Positions 47,401 to 59,871 of a DNA stretch of 64,000 nt are shown here, one piece after another. The notes below the pieces were generated by a model. It searched no databases, was not told where the DNA came from, and saw only the letters and a list, made by a program, of their open reading frames with translations. Position 1 is the first letter of the stretch; each line of letters begins with the position of its first letter. The DNA comes from Pyrrhoderma lamaoense (lineage: Eukaryota > Basidiomycota > Agaricomycetes > Hymenochaetales > Hymenochaetaceae). The translations under genes were made by a program, and so were the position numbers. The stretch lies in assembly GCA_002794735.1 (NCBI GenBank), contig NBAZ01000012.1, positions 310,001 to 374,000 of the forward strand, written 5' to 3'.

Positions 47401-49021
47401 GGGACAGTGCGGAAGTTGGATTGAGGGAGAAAGATTGATGAGAGAGAGGAGGGATAAAGCAAGGCAAAGAATCAATGCGTGAGTATTTGTAGCATCCATA
47501 ACTGGCATCCATTGGAGGAAGCCCCGAAGAACCAGCATTCGTTGTTCAGTATGGATATTTATTTATTAGATAACAAAGAGACGCGCCAAGACTATCTGAG
47601 CGGATGCACTCGGACTGTGGAAGCAACCTGCCATAGACGTGTCACAATTTATTCGCATCACGAGTAACTCAAATATTTAGGCCCAATTTTCTAGAATAAT
47701 AGTAACTGTCCACTTCTTTAAAACATGATAACGTACTAACCAGGTCCCCTCTCTCAAGTAGTATGGGTATTTCTACGAAGCTTCAGATAATTTCCGGTAA
47801 GCGAGATCTCCGTTGGAGCAACGCCGTCTGCCAATGATTGGGTGTATTATGGTATAGCTCTGGTTGAGAGTAGACATGGTTCGACGTTAGATTCGTCAAT
47901 CATAATTGTCTGACCGCAGTAATATTCAAAAACTATACAACTCCTTCGAGGCCGAGGATTTCACTGGGCAAAATTCCCTTTGTGCTACGTACCTTGGATA
48001 TCGACATAGTGGTCCGCCGGCGAGTTCATTGTGTATCAAACTCCTCGGAATAGCTCGGTCGTAACATGGATGCGGCTTCTAAGAGGATTAGTTGCATGCA
48101 TCCTCACCACTTCACGTGCTGAAAGAATCTCCGTGCTTATCGTCTCATAGAGAAAAACGACGATTCAAATTACAATATAGACTGAATACAATGTCAATCT
48201 AAGATATTTACAGGGTTTAATTTGTAAATGGGATTCATACCATACTTAATATGCGAGTGTATATATCTGTCTGATTTAGACGTAAAACATTTGTATCCAC
48301 TCCAAGCGGGTAGATGGATTGGGGAGATGCTAGGTGGAAGTTATTCAGGGACATAGTCAGAGATCCCAGAACTTAGACAAAACACGTTGTTCGCGACCAG
48401 AAAATTTACCATACGAATGGCCCATAGACCAATAAATCTAGTTGCTAATCTAGCCACGACAATCCGACCCATGTTAATTCTTTAGGCTACCTAATGCCAA
48501 GCACTTCTAACTGAGAGTAGGAAGAGTTACAGTGGGAACTCGATAAAGTGGTTCTGATCTACCAGTGGATACGTGTTAAACATGAGAAGACATCCCATAC
48601 TCATAGCTGAACCAAGCATCGGTATCTTCCAGAAGTAGCCACGACCCTATAAGCACCTTGAATGAAATTGAATCATCGTGGTAAGAAGTCTCACAAAGGA
48701 CCAGAAATGTAAAATGGACTCGAGTTTCTCACCAAATGTGAAATTATAACCGACCAATTGACGTATGTCTTGAAATAGAGTAACAGTAGCCCAAGTCAGA
48801 TCAGATTGAAGATTTTCAAAAATGTTTAATTTACAACTGTTTACACACATCTCCTACTTACATGCAGTCATGGGAACACTTGTCTAAATAGGGTTGACTC
48901 AGCATGTCGGCTTTCGCGAGCTGCGCGCCCATCATCACCAACTCATCTTTCTTAGAACCACGACGACTACCTCACCATCGGCTTATCATTATCAGTGTTT
49001 TACTGATATCCGAAGCCAAAG
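47401..49021. other. 1.6-kb intergenic region, divergent promoters
   Basis: Lies between the starts of the second Zn2Cys6 gene (-) and the carrier-like gene (+). The first ~150 nt is the C/T-rich leader of the former. I see no supported gene. A 38-codon ATG frame at 48904 might be a leader exon or uORF of the carrier-like gene, but I cannot join it in frame. Confidence 0.4.
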
Positions 49022-50247
49022 ATGGTGTTTGACGGAGATTCCTTCGTATTTGCTGTTATGTTCATTTTGTCTCTGGCTTTCAGTTTTGCTGTAGCTGTTC
49101 CACTTGCGGGTGCCTTAGTGCGATTTAGGGCAAACTACACTCCTAAAGGTTTACAGTTGGATGGGGAGGGTGGCGTGCAACCTCACACTGGTCCAGTAGT
49201 GAACTCTTACTTCGCTATGTTAGCGAGAATCAAACGTCTTGAAGTCGGTATTCATCGATTGATGTCAGCCGTACTATAACTAACCACTGTCATGATATAT
49301 ACAGGGTGGTCTGGTTTATATAAGGGATTCAGTTAGTCTCTTAAATGACAGATGGCTTTAGCATCATACTTACTTCGGTTATTTTTATAGTGCCCAGTCT
49401 CCTTAGCTCTTTTGTAATCATTGCATTCATTGCAATTCTTCCGGGTACCCCAATTGCTCACTCAAGTGGTCATAAAAAGTATATAGCTCCTGTCGAAGGA
49501 GTCTGGAATCGGCTTGCTTATAGTTTATTTATGATGATCATTTCTCTACCTGTAACGATCATCACTAATCGGTATAAGCTATTCTTTCAACACAAATGGT
49601 TAATTCATCCATTGTTTCTGACTGATTGATTCTAGTTCTATCACTACGCCATATAAGCTTCCGTGGTTGAATGGAATGTATTCTCTACGAGTTCTTTTGA
49701 CAGCTACTGAGAGACGTAAACCGTGGATACTTTTCTTCACACCGGGTTTACTACTGTCCGAAGTGCTGCGTATTGCATATACTGTTTTGTTTATGGACCC
49801 TCTTCGTCTGGTTATACTCCCACGAGCTTCCTCTGAAGATGCAAGTCCTTTCCAAAATATCACATTTATCCGTTTCAGCTTCTACATTCTCCTTGCTGTC
49901 ATCAGTACTGCTATCATCTGTCCTCTTGAAGTTATTTCTACTCGTCTTTCCATTCAACGTAACCACGATTCATCTGGTTTCTCCACTGTTTCGCAAGAAG
50001 AAGAAGTTAACGAGGTTGTTTACTCTGCCTCTGATGAAGATGTCATTGGGTATGTTATCAATTTGAGCTCTTCTCTTTAATTATTTCTTACAATTTTGTT
50101 CTGTGCTTCAGACTGCGCAATGAAGACGATCCATATACTGGTTTTGTTGATTGTGCGAAACGCATTGTAAACGAGGAGGGCTACTCTACGCTTTTCAGAG
50201 CATGGTGGCTCGTTCTCATCCCCTTGACAATGTTGGCATTTTCCTAG
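49022..50247 (+). CDS. Divergent mitochondrial-carrier-like membrane protein
   Basis: This is probably an SLC25-related inner-membrane protein. It begins MVFDGDSFVFAVMFILSL with a membrane segment. FRANYTPKGLQLDGEGG and GPVVNSYFAMLARIKRLE come next, then WSGLYKGFMPSLLSSF, which has the EGW.GLYKG look of a carrier repeat. Further membrane segments are VWNRLAYSLFMMIISLPVTI and the stretch around RFSFYILLAVISTAIICPLE. A second repeat end reads PYTGFVDCAKRIVNEEGYST and LFRAWWLVLIPLTMLAFS. The signature Px[DE]xx[KR] appears only as PLEVISTR, so transport activity is uncertain. Intron 1 has two candidate donors (GTCGGT and GTATTC), differing by one Val. The start is not certain because exons upstream of 49022 cannot be ruled out. 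Confidence 0.6.
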
Positions 50248-50748
50248 TCAATAAGCGTCTTATCTATCTACATCTTACATCTCATTTGCATTGCATAATT
50301 AAATTTTTATTCCTGCCAAACACTACGACAGACTGCATGCTCGCTTTACAATTAATGGTTACTAGATACTACTAGCTACTGTACGCTAATAGAAATGTAT
50401 ACAAACCCTAGTGAATCTGACTGAACAATAATCATCAGTTTCCAACTATATTCTCCTGAGATAGTGCTAAGCAGATTTTGACATTTGTAGAAGTTGTTAC
50501 CATTTGCAACATACTAAAATTCAATGTTATAAAGACCTTTGGTATCTAAAAGAGAGTAGGTTAACAACCTAGGTAGGATATTATTCTACAAGCACGCTGG
50601 ACGTGGGAATTTTTGCGCCCGAGGTCAACTGCAGGGACTTGCTTTTGATCATCCTGGTCCTAAGCGTCATCACGTCCTCATCCGCGTCGGCCACAGCCCT
50701 CCCCTTTCTCTCGCCGTCAGTGTCGACAGGATAAGCTTTCTTTCTAAC
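50248..50748. other. Intergenic region upstream of FUN30
   Basis: About 500 nt, AT-rich at first, then C/T-rich before the FUN30 ATG, as expected for a promoter and 5' leader. No gene is seen. Confidence 0.5.
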
Positions 50749-53700
50749 ATGTCGGGTGGTGCAGATATAGCCAGCAAGTCTAGAGTAAGTTGTTTACTGC
50801 CATCAATTTGTCGTCGCCTCTTGAAATGACCAAAACCACAGACGACTTCTGGAGATCTATCTCGGTTTGCCTTCAAACCTCCTCAGAAGCAACTTAACGA
50901 TACAAATAGCCATCTGGGACCACCGTTCATACCTTCAACACCGTCTTCTACGTCTTCTAAACCACCAGCTCAATCCCGAGACTCCTCAAATAACTCAAGA
51001 TATTTTACATCTGCTCCGTCTTCTGGACATGTTCTTGTCCCGAATTCAAGCCCTCTAGCCAGTGAATCAGTGGTTAATCAATACAACCATCCGCAAAAAT
51101 CAAAAATGTCCCCGCCGTTCTCAAATCTGAACCACATCAATTCAAGAGCACAAGACCTCCGGGGTCATATAGATCCGCTCTCTAAGCCGAGCGGATTCGT
51201 CGCGTCCACAGACGTAAATAACGCGTCAAAGACGCGTCCAATAGCTTCGCAAGGAAGAGCCTTAGTAAATGACGATGGCGAATCGGATAACGAACGTCCA
51301 CGCAAACGGGTCAGGCCTATATCTGATCCTTTGAACCTCTTTGCACCCGGATCACCTCCATCTCCCGAGATAACACGTCCTGGTCAAAGGCGTCCCGCCG
51401 CAAAGATGACGGGTCCATCGCTATCGTTATCTTCTGATGGGTCCTACTCAGGACAGACAAACCGTACTTCACCCGGTCCTAAGAAATCTTCAGGACGAGA
51501 GTCTTCTATTCCGGAGGCCCTGAAAACTTTCAGAGTTGTGAATGCATGGATCGACCAAGAAAAGGTCGATGCTGCCTTTTATAAAGCTAATGGCGATATC
51601 TCACTGGCTACTAACTTGGTGTTGGATCCCGATTTCCATCCCAAAACGCAACAAACGCCTCCATCTTCTTCGAGTACGACAACTCCTGCTGGTGCACCTC
51701 CGCCGCCGCGTATAGTAGGGAAAGTGAAAGAGGTCGAAGAAGAACGCGAAGCAAAACGTGCTCACCAGAGAGATATAGCCTCGAAGTCACATATCTATAG
51801 AAGACGCTCTGCTGTCGACCCCTCTTCACCCTCATCTTCGTCGGTGTCATTAGCTCCCGTCGTTACAGAACCCGACTCGTCCCCCATCCGTCAACCATTG
51901 ACCCGATTAAAGCAGCGTCGTGTTGTCATTGAGTCAGAATCAGAAGACGACTCTAGTGGCAATGATGATACTAGTCAGTTGATCGATGGTTTTGAGAAGA
52001 GAACGTTACAAAGCTTTAATGAATTTGGAAACGATGCGCTTCGAGAGCTTACGGGTAATAGCAAGTCATACTTTCCTATGTATTAGATGCTGACTTTTCA
52101 TTAGGCTGCTCATTGGAACAGGCGAAAAAGATCATCTCTCTTCGACCGTTTACTTCAATAGATGATTTGAACAAACGTCTTGGTCAAGACAAGAAGAAGG
52201 CTGGGCCTGCTGGAATCAGCCCACGAATGTTTCAGGATACTGTTGAAATCTACAGGGGATACGGGGATGTAGACAGAGTCCTTAAAGATTGCGAACTTAT
52301 AGGGAAGGAATTGCGTAATGCTATAAAGAGATGGAGTGGTGACACCAAAGGCAAGGGGAAGGAGCGAGAGAGCCCTACACTCCACGATGATTTGTCTGAC
52401 GACGGTGCATTACATCTTGTTTCTATACCACACGCCTCTTCATCAGGCGGATATATCTCGAAACCTCCGTCGCTTTTGGCTCCTGGTGTACAACTCAAGG
52501 ATTATCAACTAATGGGAATAAACTGGCTCAGGCTTTTACATTCTAAGAAATACAGCTGTATTCTCGCAGACGAAATGGGTTAGTAATCCTCTCAACTTTT
52601 TTGTCTCACTTTTTTTTTGACAAAGTCAAAGGTCTTGGAAAGACCGTTCAAGTGATTAGTTTTTTCGCTCAATTAAAGGAGGAAAATTGTCCAGGCCCAC
52701 ATCTGGTAGTTGTTCCGTATGTAATCTCATATCCATACACGCCAAAAACAATGAATGACATCCTCTATTCAAGTTCTTCAACACTAGAAAATTGGACTCG
52801 CGAATTTGAAAAGTTTGCCCCGTCCATTTCCATCCAGACCTACTATGGACAGCAGAAAGAACGGCCAATTATGAGGGAGGAACTTCTCGCCTCAATGCCT
52901 GGACGAAAATCGAAGAAGTATAAGCCTTGGGAAGTACTTATAACGACATATAACTTGGCAGTTGGTGAGCAGGACCGCAAATTTTTTCGAAAAATACCGT
53001 GGAATGTGAGTTTCGATTTCTGTTGTCTGAAAATTGATTAGTCCTAATAAGTAATGGACTATAAGACTTGCGTTTTTGATGAGGGTCATGTCCTCAAGAA
53101 TTTCCAGTCCCAGCGTTACAACGTTTTAACAAAGATCGGTGCAGAGTGGAAACTCTTGCTGACTGGCACACCCTTACAAAATAATCTTCAGGAACTCGTC
53201 GTACGTTCACCACCTTTTGATTAATCTATGTACCTCACGCAATTGTCTATAGTCTGTCATGAACTTCATTCTTCCTGATAAATTTGGGGACGAGGAGACA
53301 CAACAGGCCCTTCGAGCAATCTTTAAGGTGAAAGGAGATTCAAAACAATTACTTGCAGAAGAACGAGTGAAACGCGCCAAAAAAATGATGACACCTTTTG
53401 TCCTTCGACGGCGCAAGGATCAGGTATAAACATATATTTCTTTCTAAGTGAGATTGACCTTTGTGTTTACTGATGCTGATCTCTTTCAGGTTCTTAAGGA
53501 TCTTCCTAAGAAAATCGAACGCATTGAATGGTGTCCCTTGTCTGCAATCCAGAAATCTATTTATGACGATGCCCGCATGCGATCTCGAAAGGTCGTCATG
53601 GATGAGATCCAGGGTAAGGGTACCGATAACGTTGACGGTACAAAGAAGGGTCGCTTAAATCAACGCTCAAAAGAGAAGAAGTATAGCGAGAATTCATCCA

Positions 53701-54802
53701 ATGTGCTTATGGACCTGCGTAAAGCGGCTTCACATCCGATGTTATTCCGTACGCAATTCACAGATGCAACCTTAAGTTCCCTAGCACGAGTATTGCTTAA
53801 GGAGCCCGACTTCAAGAGGAGAGGTGCTTTGTTTGAAATTGTGAAGGAAGACATGGAAGTAATGACGGATTCAGAATTGCAGGAGTTCTGTAGGACGTAT
53901 AAGGTTTGTTATATCCGCTAGTCTTTGACCATGTATATTCTGACCTTTGGATGTATAGTCTACTCAAAAGTTCTTATTAAAAGAAGACTCTTACGTCGAC
54001 GCTGGTAAGATAAAAAGGATGCTTGAGTTACTTGATCAATATATATCCGAGAACCGAAAGGTCCTTATTTTCTCCCAAGTATGTTCTTCACCAACGTCCG
54101 CCGGTGTCCTCGCACTGACAACCTTTTGTATAGTTTACACAAATCCTTGATATACTGCAAGTTATATTGAAGCAGAGATCGATAAAACATCTTGTGCTAA
54201 CAGGATCCACGGCTGTTGACGTTCGCCAAGGTTTAGTTGATGAGTTCACTGAGGATGAAACTATCCCAGTTTTCTTACTATCAACGAAAGCTGGTGGCAT
54301 GGGTATCAACTTAACGGCTGCATCCGTTGTGATCTTATTTGATCAGGACTTTAATCCTCACAACGATAAACAGGCGGCTGACCGTGCATATCGCATCGGA
54401 CAGAAGCGTGATGTGGACATCGTTAAATTGATTTCGCGCGGGACAATTGAAGAGGACATGCTGAGGCTTGGACAGACTAAGCTTGCTCTCGATGAAGCTG
54501 TCGCAGGCGAAGCAGAGGAGGGTGGAGAAAGTAAAGCTGAGAACGTTATGCGTTCCGGACTAATGTCCTCCTTACGAAAGCAGTTTGAAGAAGAGGACAA
54601 GGTGGGGCCAGGGACTACCGAGGTAGCTCAGAGTTCTTCTGACATCAACGATGTGCTCAAAGAGGCTTCCTCCAAGACGGATGAACCTGAAGATAGAAAG
54701 GAGGTTAATACAAGGGGTAAGAAGAAGAATGCCAAGAAGCGGGAGGGATCTGGAAGCTCTGGTTCGGATACGTCTGAACTGACTGATATAGAAGATTCGT
54801 AA
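50749..54802 (+). CDS. FUN30: Fun30/SMARCAD1-type SNF2 chromatin remodeller
   Basis: This ATP-dependent nucleosome remodeller acts in heterochromatin maintenance and DNA-end resection. The ATG at 50749 starts [12 protein letters not shown], spliced to [15 protein letters not shown]. The first ~400 residues are Ser/Pro-rich, with a CUE-like helix pair ([32 protein letters not shown]). The ATPase core has [15 protein letters not shown], the P-loop DEMGLGKT (split by an intron), [19 protein letters not shown] and the family DEGH box [10 protein letters not shown]. It continues with [64 protein letters not shown] and [12 protein letters not shown]. The tail is acidic and Lys-rich, ending LTDIEDS. 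The DEGH box and the long insertion between the ATPase halves fit Fun30 rather than Snf2 or Ino80. Confidence 0.94.
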
Positions 54803-55176
54803 TGAGTATCTCCCGTTACCCCCGGAACTGCAATGATATTCATCCGTACATATTATAGTCCTTCTAGTTTTGCATCCTCCATCTTTTTCTTAATATATGG
54901 TACTTGTGTTGTACTATCTCGCTTTTTTTCATTTTCCATGGCTTTCTTTATACCTCCAAAGGATCTGCCCCTTTCAAGTTGGAATATAATGTCTAATTGG
55001 ATTTCAATAAATATCAATGTGTACAATATCCATAGATACAGAATACTCGAATATCAATGATTAATTAACTTACAAGCGTATTTGGGGTTTATGACTAAGA
55101 TCTCTGATTGTTCCCCACTTAGTACCACACACAACACATAACAACCTAATGATACCTCTGATCCAAAGTATTTTTC
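54803..55176. other. Intergenic region FUN30 / BET5
   Basis: About 370 nt containing the FUN30 3' flank and the BET5 promoter. No gene or repeat is seen. Confidence 0.5.
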
Positions 55177-55951
55177 ATGACATTATATAGTTTATACGTT
55201 TTCGACAGGTGAGGATTTTGTTCATGTACTAGGAACAAAGGGAAGACTCATCATTAACGAAAGAAATCATATCCAGGCACTGTGCATGCGTCTACTATCA
55301 CGATTGGTTTCGTACGAAAAGACCAAAACCAGCGAACAAAGATGGTCTCCTTCCTGCTGTATCGCGTGCTGTCTCATATCAAGTTCCTTTAGCTTCGAGT
55401 GATGGACCATCAGCTGTCCCTCCTCCGATGACGGCGTTCAGTAGTCCTAGAAACACACTCGTCTCGAATTCAGGAATATTAGTTGCTGTGAACGAGGAAG
55501 AACCGGAGACAAATAAGCCTTCAACGAGTGCTGGTGGGAATGCCCTTCCCTTTGATGAGGAAACTAAACTTGTGTATGGTGTCATTTTATCATTGAGAAC
55601 TATGATAAAGAAGTTGTCAAAGCGGTATGTCTTTAGCCGTGATGTGTGTATCTTGTGTTTAGATGATAATCAACATCTAGAGATGAGAACTTTACCTCTT
55701 ATCGTACTTCATCTTACAAAATGCACTTATACGAAACGCCTACTCTTTATAAGTTTGTCTTACTCTCGGATCCGAAGGTTGAAGGCTCTGCAGCACGTTT
55801 TGCTTTGCGACAAATTTATGCTGGTCCATTCCTTGAGTACGTTGTACGCAACCCACTCATAACCATGGATTCTCGAGAGCGTGGTATCGATAATGAATAT
55901 TTCCGTGCAAGCGTGGATAGGTTGATGAGGAGTCAGGCATTCTTTAACTAG
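55177..55951 (+). CDS. BET5: TRAPP complex subunit Bet5 (TRAPPC1)
   Basis: This longin-fold core subunit of TRAPP is a Rab (Ypt1) exchange factor for ER-to-Golgi traffic. A short first exon at 55177 encodes MTLYSLYVFDR and is spliced to HCACVYYHDWFRTKRPKPAN. Then come LLPAVSRAVSY, a Ser/Pro-rich insertion (about 40 residues, probably a loop), LPFDEETKLVYGVILSLRTM and SYKMHLYETPTLYKFVLLSD. The end is RFALRQIYAGPFLEYVVRNP, then a short tail ending SQAFFN. The start is chosen because it restores the conserved longin beta-strand; the first exon is too short to stand out as an open frame. Confidence 0.92.
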
Positions 55952-56301
55952 TGCTTAAATTAATAATTTCTTGTTGAGGACGTATGTAGATTTATGTATG
56001 ATTATGCAAACATCGGGGAAACAAGGGAAAGGAGTGAATTATTTTTATTTAGAGAAGTCTCGTTCTTCCTTGTTTGATGATAACTGAAAGAACAAGTGCC
56101 GACTGAAACTTCTTCGTTATTGATACCCTTATGCGGCCGCCAGGAACGTTAGATGCAGGACGTTGCACGTAGAAGCACAGCTCAGCACTGGTAGACATCA
56201 CCATCACCCTTATTTGTACCTTAGACCGAAGGCATCATTGAAACCATTTCAAATAACCAAGATTTCAAGTTGTTGTGGGAAGTAGGGAGTGTCTTTGAAC
56301 C
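55952..56301. other. Intergenic region BET5 / F-box-like gene
   Basis: 350 nt of 3' flank and promoter. Nothing else is seen. Confidence 0.5.
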
Positions 56302-57197
56302 ATGTCCACCATCCTACCAACTGACATACTTAAAACGATACTCGACGTCGTCGCGCTACAAGAAAGCAAAACCAACTTTCTTCGGTTGTTCCGAGTCTCA
56401 CGAGCAGTCAAAGAATGCGCTGAATATCACGTCTATTCGAGTTTAGTTCTAAAGACCCGGGAACAGGTAATACGATTTGCTGAAGCTCTGGATGGTGGAT
56501 TCACTTTCTGTAAACCCAACTACTACGTCAGACATCTTTGGGTCCTCTACTCGGACGAGATATGTTTTGAAAGGCTGCAAGACATCACGGAGAAATGTCC
56601 AAATCTTTTACGTTTTGCTTTCGAGGGACGCACTTTCCGGTGAAGCGACCAGGTCAACTGTCAATGCTAAGTCTCCTCTCCCCTTCACAAGTCAAGATAC
56701 CCCAACCCATATATGAGAAACTCACTCATCTTCACATTTTGGGTCCCGGTGATATAATTGACACCAACTTTTACGCCACCTTCCTTTCATCTCATCTCAA
56801 CCAGCTCACATCTCTCCAAGAACTCTGTATCGAATTTGATTTCCCCTCTCCAGAACAACAATCTCTTAATCATCAACTATACGCAGAAACTGCACTATTC
56901 TACTTATATCTCGAGGACGAGCTACTTCGTAATATGTTAAAAACTCTCCCTTCTCTTTGTAGGATTGTCGTAAAATCCGCTTTCCCTTTCCCAAGGTTTC
57001 GCGTACTTTGGAAACAGCTGTCGGAGAAGTTCATAGACGAAGATAGAGTAGTCTTCAGACTAGAGGATCCAAAAGACAACGGAAACGAATGTTTTGACTT
57101 CTCTGATTCGCATTTGGTTTGGGCACAAGTCATATGTCATTCACTGAGGGCTATAGATCAACAATGGTTTAATGAGCCGCTGAACTCTGAATCGTAA
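56302..57197 (+). CDS. F-box-like / leucine-rich hypothetical protein with a frame break
   Basis: The N-terminus MSTILPTDILKTILDVVALQ resembles the LP.DIL..I start of fungal F-box proteins, which recruit substrates to SCF ubiquitin ligases. The text YVRHLWVLYSDEICFERLQDI and CPNLLRFAFEGRTF is of the repeat type seen in such proteins. The frame then stops at 56641-56643, and a second frame continues with PVKRPGQLSMLSLLSPSQ, KLTHLHILGPGDI and a C-terminus ending NEPLNSES at 57197. One extra C at 56638-56639 would join them; I found no intron with good signals that would. It is either a consensus error or a young pseudogene. The F-box assignment is tentative. Confidence 0.6.
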
Positions 57198-57512
57198 CTA
57201 ATTTCTGAGGCATATCTCGGTCCTAACTTTTTGGGGGGAATAGGTAAGCACCGCTTAATGTCTCCCTCTTTAGTTTACTCGCTCAACGTATTTTAGGTGT
57301 TTAATATATGATATATGAACAGAAACGTCTGATTCAGACACCTTGATATTCTTGCACAATAATAACTATGAATGAAACTAAGACCTGTCGAAATCGACAT
57401 TTGTACAACCCCTTACCCCCCTAGATCTCAATCTCAATACTCTCGTCATATTTATGACAAATATAACCATCCATCACGATCATCGCCCGTCGTAAATCAA
57501 CCAAAGTCGTCC
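57198..57512. other. Convergent intergenic region
   Basis: 315 nt of 3' flanks for the F-box-like gene (+) and the secreted protein (-). Nothing else is seen. Confidence 0.5.
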
Positions 57513-58280
57513 CTAAACAGGAATAGCTGGAGAAAGGCTATAAGACTGTACCTCCTGGATCATCGGATGTTTACTATCATATACTTCGTCATGATTCATT
57601 TTTTTTGATCTTCCAACTACTGCAGATGTTGCATGGTCTCTGACATGAGAAGGACATGGCATTCGAGGATGACAAGTCATCGATGGGGTCGGTACGGGCG
57701 GATGAGTTGATGGGACTTCAAGTACTCGTTCTTGCTTCTTGCTTGTCTTCAGTGGTGCAGTTTTGAGGAAGTGATGGGTATAGGTATAACCACTCGTCAT
57801 TGCATCGGCTTCCGATGTATCTGTGCGTTTAGAGGGGCCATTGATTATACCAACTGAGGTGGAAATGGTACTTGTCAGGGTAGCGGTAGGGCTCTCTGTT
57901 GTAGATGCCGGTGTATTGACCTTATTTTTCAAAAACATATAGCATATTAATATCGCGGGGACTTAAAGTGTATAAACTCTCAGGAAAGTTCTCACAGAGA
58001 TACATGATGTAGTTCCACATTTCGGATATGCTTGCTATAATTGAAATATATCAGATTGTTGGCGGTAAGTATAACTTTAGGTTTATGACAACGAAATATC
58101 AAGCGAGACTCTCACAGAACACTTTTCACCGAGCTCGGGGTTCGCATGACAAAGAACAACTCCATGAGACTCACTCTTGCCGTTCTTGGGTAAAGGGTTT
58201 GCGAGTATTGCGGTGGGATGAGTTCCGATATCAAGACCAAGAAATAAGATGGTAGAGAGGAAAATAAGAATAGATCGCAT
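57513..58280 (-). CDS. Small secreted Cys-containing, Ser/Thr-rich protein (unrecognised)
   Basis: The start at 58280 gives MRSILIFLSTILFLGLDIGT, a clear signal peptide. Exon 1 (58116-58280) ends in VVLCHANPELGEKCS. A 39-nt microexon (57996-58034) encodes QAYPKCGTTSCIS. Exon 3 (57513-57920) encodes VNTPASTTESPTATLTST and a basic Ser/Pro tail with CHPRMPCPSH, ending SLSPAIPV. The mature protein would be about 180 residues, with four close cysteines followed by a Thr/Ser stretch that is likely O-glycosylated. Both introns have good GT-AG ends and keep the frame. I recognise no family; it could be a species-restricted secreted protein. No GPI or transmembrane signal is seen at the C-terminus. 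Confidence 0.65.
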
Positions 58281-59871
58281 ATTTGTAAGGACTGTGTTGT
58301 ATAGCTGATGAGGTCTGGGTTAAGGTTTCGCGAAATCTTATGTGGAAAGTATCGGGACAAAGGAAAGGGATGAAAGCACCTGGAACTTGGTCTGGAAGGT
58401 GGAAACGACTTATAAATGGTATTTGGTTTATGACTGTCAGCCACTCTAGTTGCAACCCAAATGCTAAAGCATTTTGCACGTGTCTGGTGTTTCGCCTTGG
58501 TTCTCCCTCCGTTTTATAATATAATTTATCACTTTCAACTTCTGATGCAAGTTGAATGGACTAATAATACAACGATAAAGACACCTTTCACAATTTAATT
58601 CCAATTTCCATTGGCAGGTCATCTGGTGGCTTGACGATTAGGAACGTAAGTGATTGTATTTGCACATGAAACGTATTTCTTCCGGCACGAGGTCATTGAT
58701 ATCTACTACATCACACCTGTGCACATTAGGTGGAATAACTCATAGAAGCTCTAGCTCCCACATAAATGGCGGGCCCGTAACATCAGACTGGGCAGTTGCA
58801 TACATACACACCTCAAGCTACATAATGAAAGGAAATGTATACTCTAGGAACTTACACAACAACCGCGGGAGCCTAACTGGACCTATAAAAAGACTGAATT
58901 AGTGGGTAGACATGCCAAAGAGCTATAAAAACAACAATTGCAAATCAAACCGTGCTGTACCCCTGGATATTCTTGTTTACTGCTTACGAATTTTGGTGAT
59001 GATATGTCCTTTTATCACCGATCACTGATCTCTACAATCTCATAGGACAATTCCTCAGATTAAAGATCAGAGTTATAATAAGAAATAGGAATAAAAGGAC
59101 ACAAGATCACGTTTGCCAATGGAAAACCAAATTGTTGTACTGTTCTTCACTTTTAGGAAATAGTAGGTGATTTATTGTGATTTATCATATTATCCCTTCA
59201 TGTCGACTTCATGTCAACCTCCGAAACAAGTAGCCTGAATCTTTCGCCTGAAACTAGACCACATCGAACATTGCTCCTATCTAGAAGGAGTACGGCTACT
59301 TAACCATACGGGCAATAGCTATTACAAAACTGGGTTTATACAAGTTTACCCTTCTTTGGATGTAGTAGTTACAATATCTTGTGATTGTAATTCATGTTTT
59401 GTTATAGCAGAGTTCTGTTTGTCAGCGCCACTGCCCTTTGATTATTTTATCCATCCTTCCAATAATCACATGCACCTTCGTATAATTGATCTTCGGTACG
59501 AGCATATGGTCGGCTTACATTGACTTCTGGCACCAAAGAGCATACAGAATGTGAATAAAAGTAATACATATGATATGTGTATTTCCATCAACGACACAGG
59601 TGTAGGAACTAACGACACTGGTCTAGTAAAGGTTGGTGTAAACGTTCGCTTATTTGATGGAATTGAAGTATCAAACCTCGTCTCTAACCATTAAATGGAA
59701 GAGCTCTAAAGCAGCCCCCGCTATTATCTTTATTTGTAGTCCATTAACAACATCTAAAATGAACAATAACATTTTGATAGTATTTCCAGCCCTTCTTTCT
59801 GTTTATGAGTTGCTTCTGTGTAAAATTCAAGTTAACCCGAGTCGGAGTCGAACTATCTGAATTTGATACTT
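58281..59871. other. 1.6-kb gene-free region
   Basis: AT-rich DNA between the secreted-protein gene and the end of the Nudix gene. Short frames (for example 58654-58902 +) have no recognisable features. No repeat or RNA gene is supported. Confidence 0.5.
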
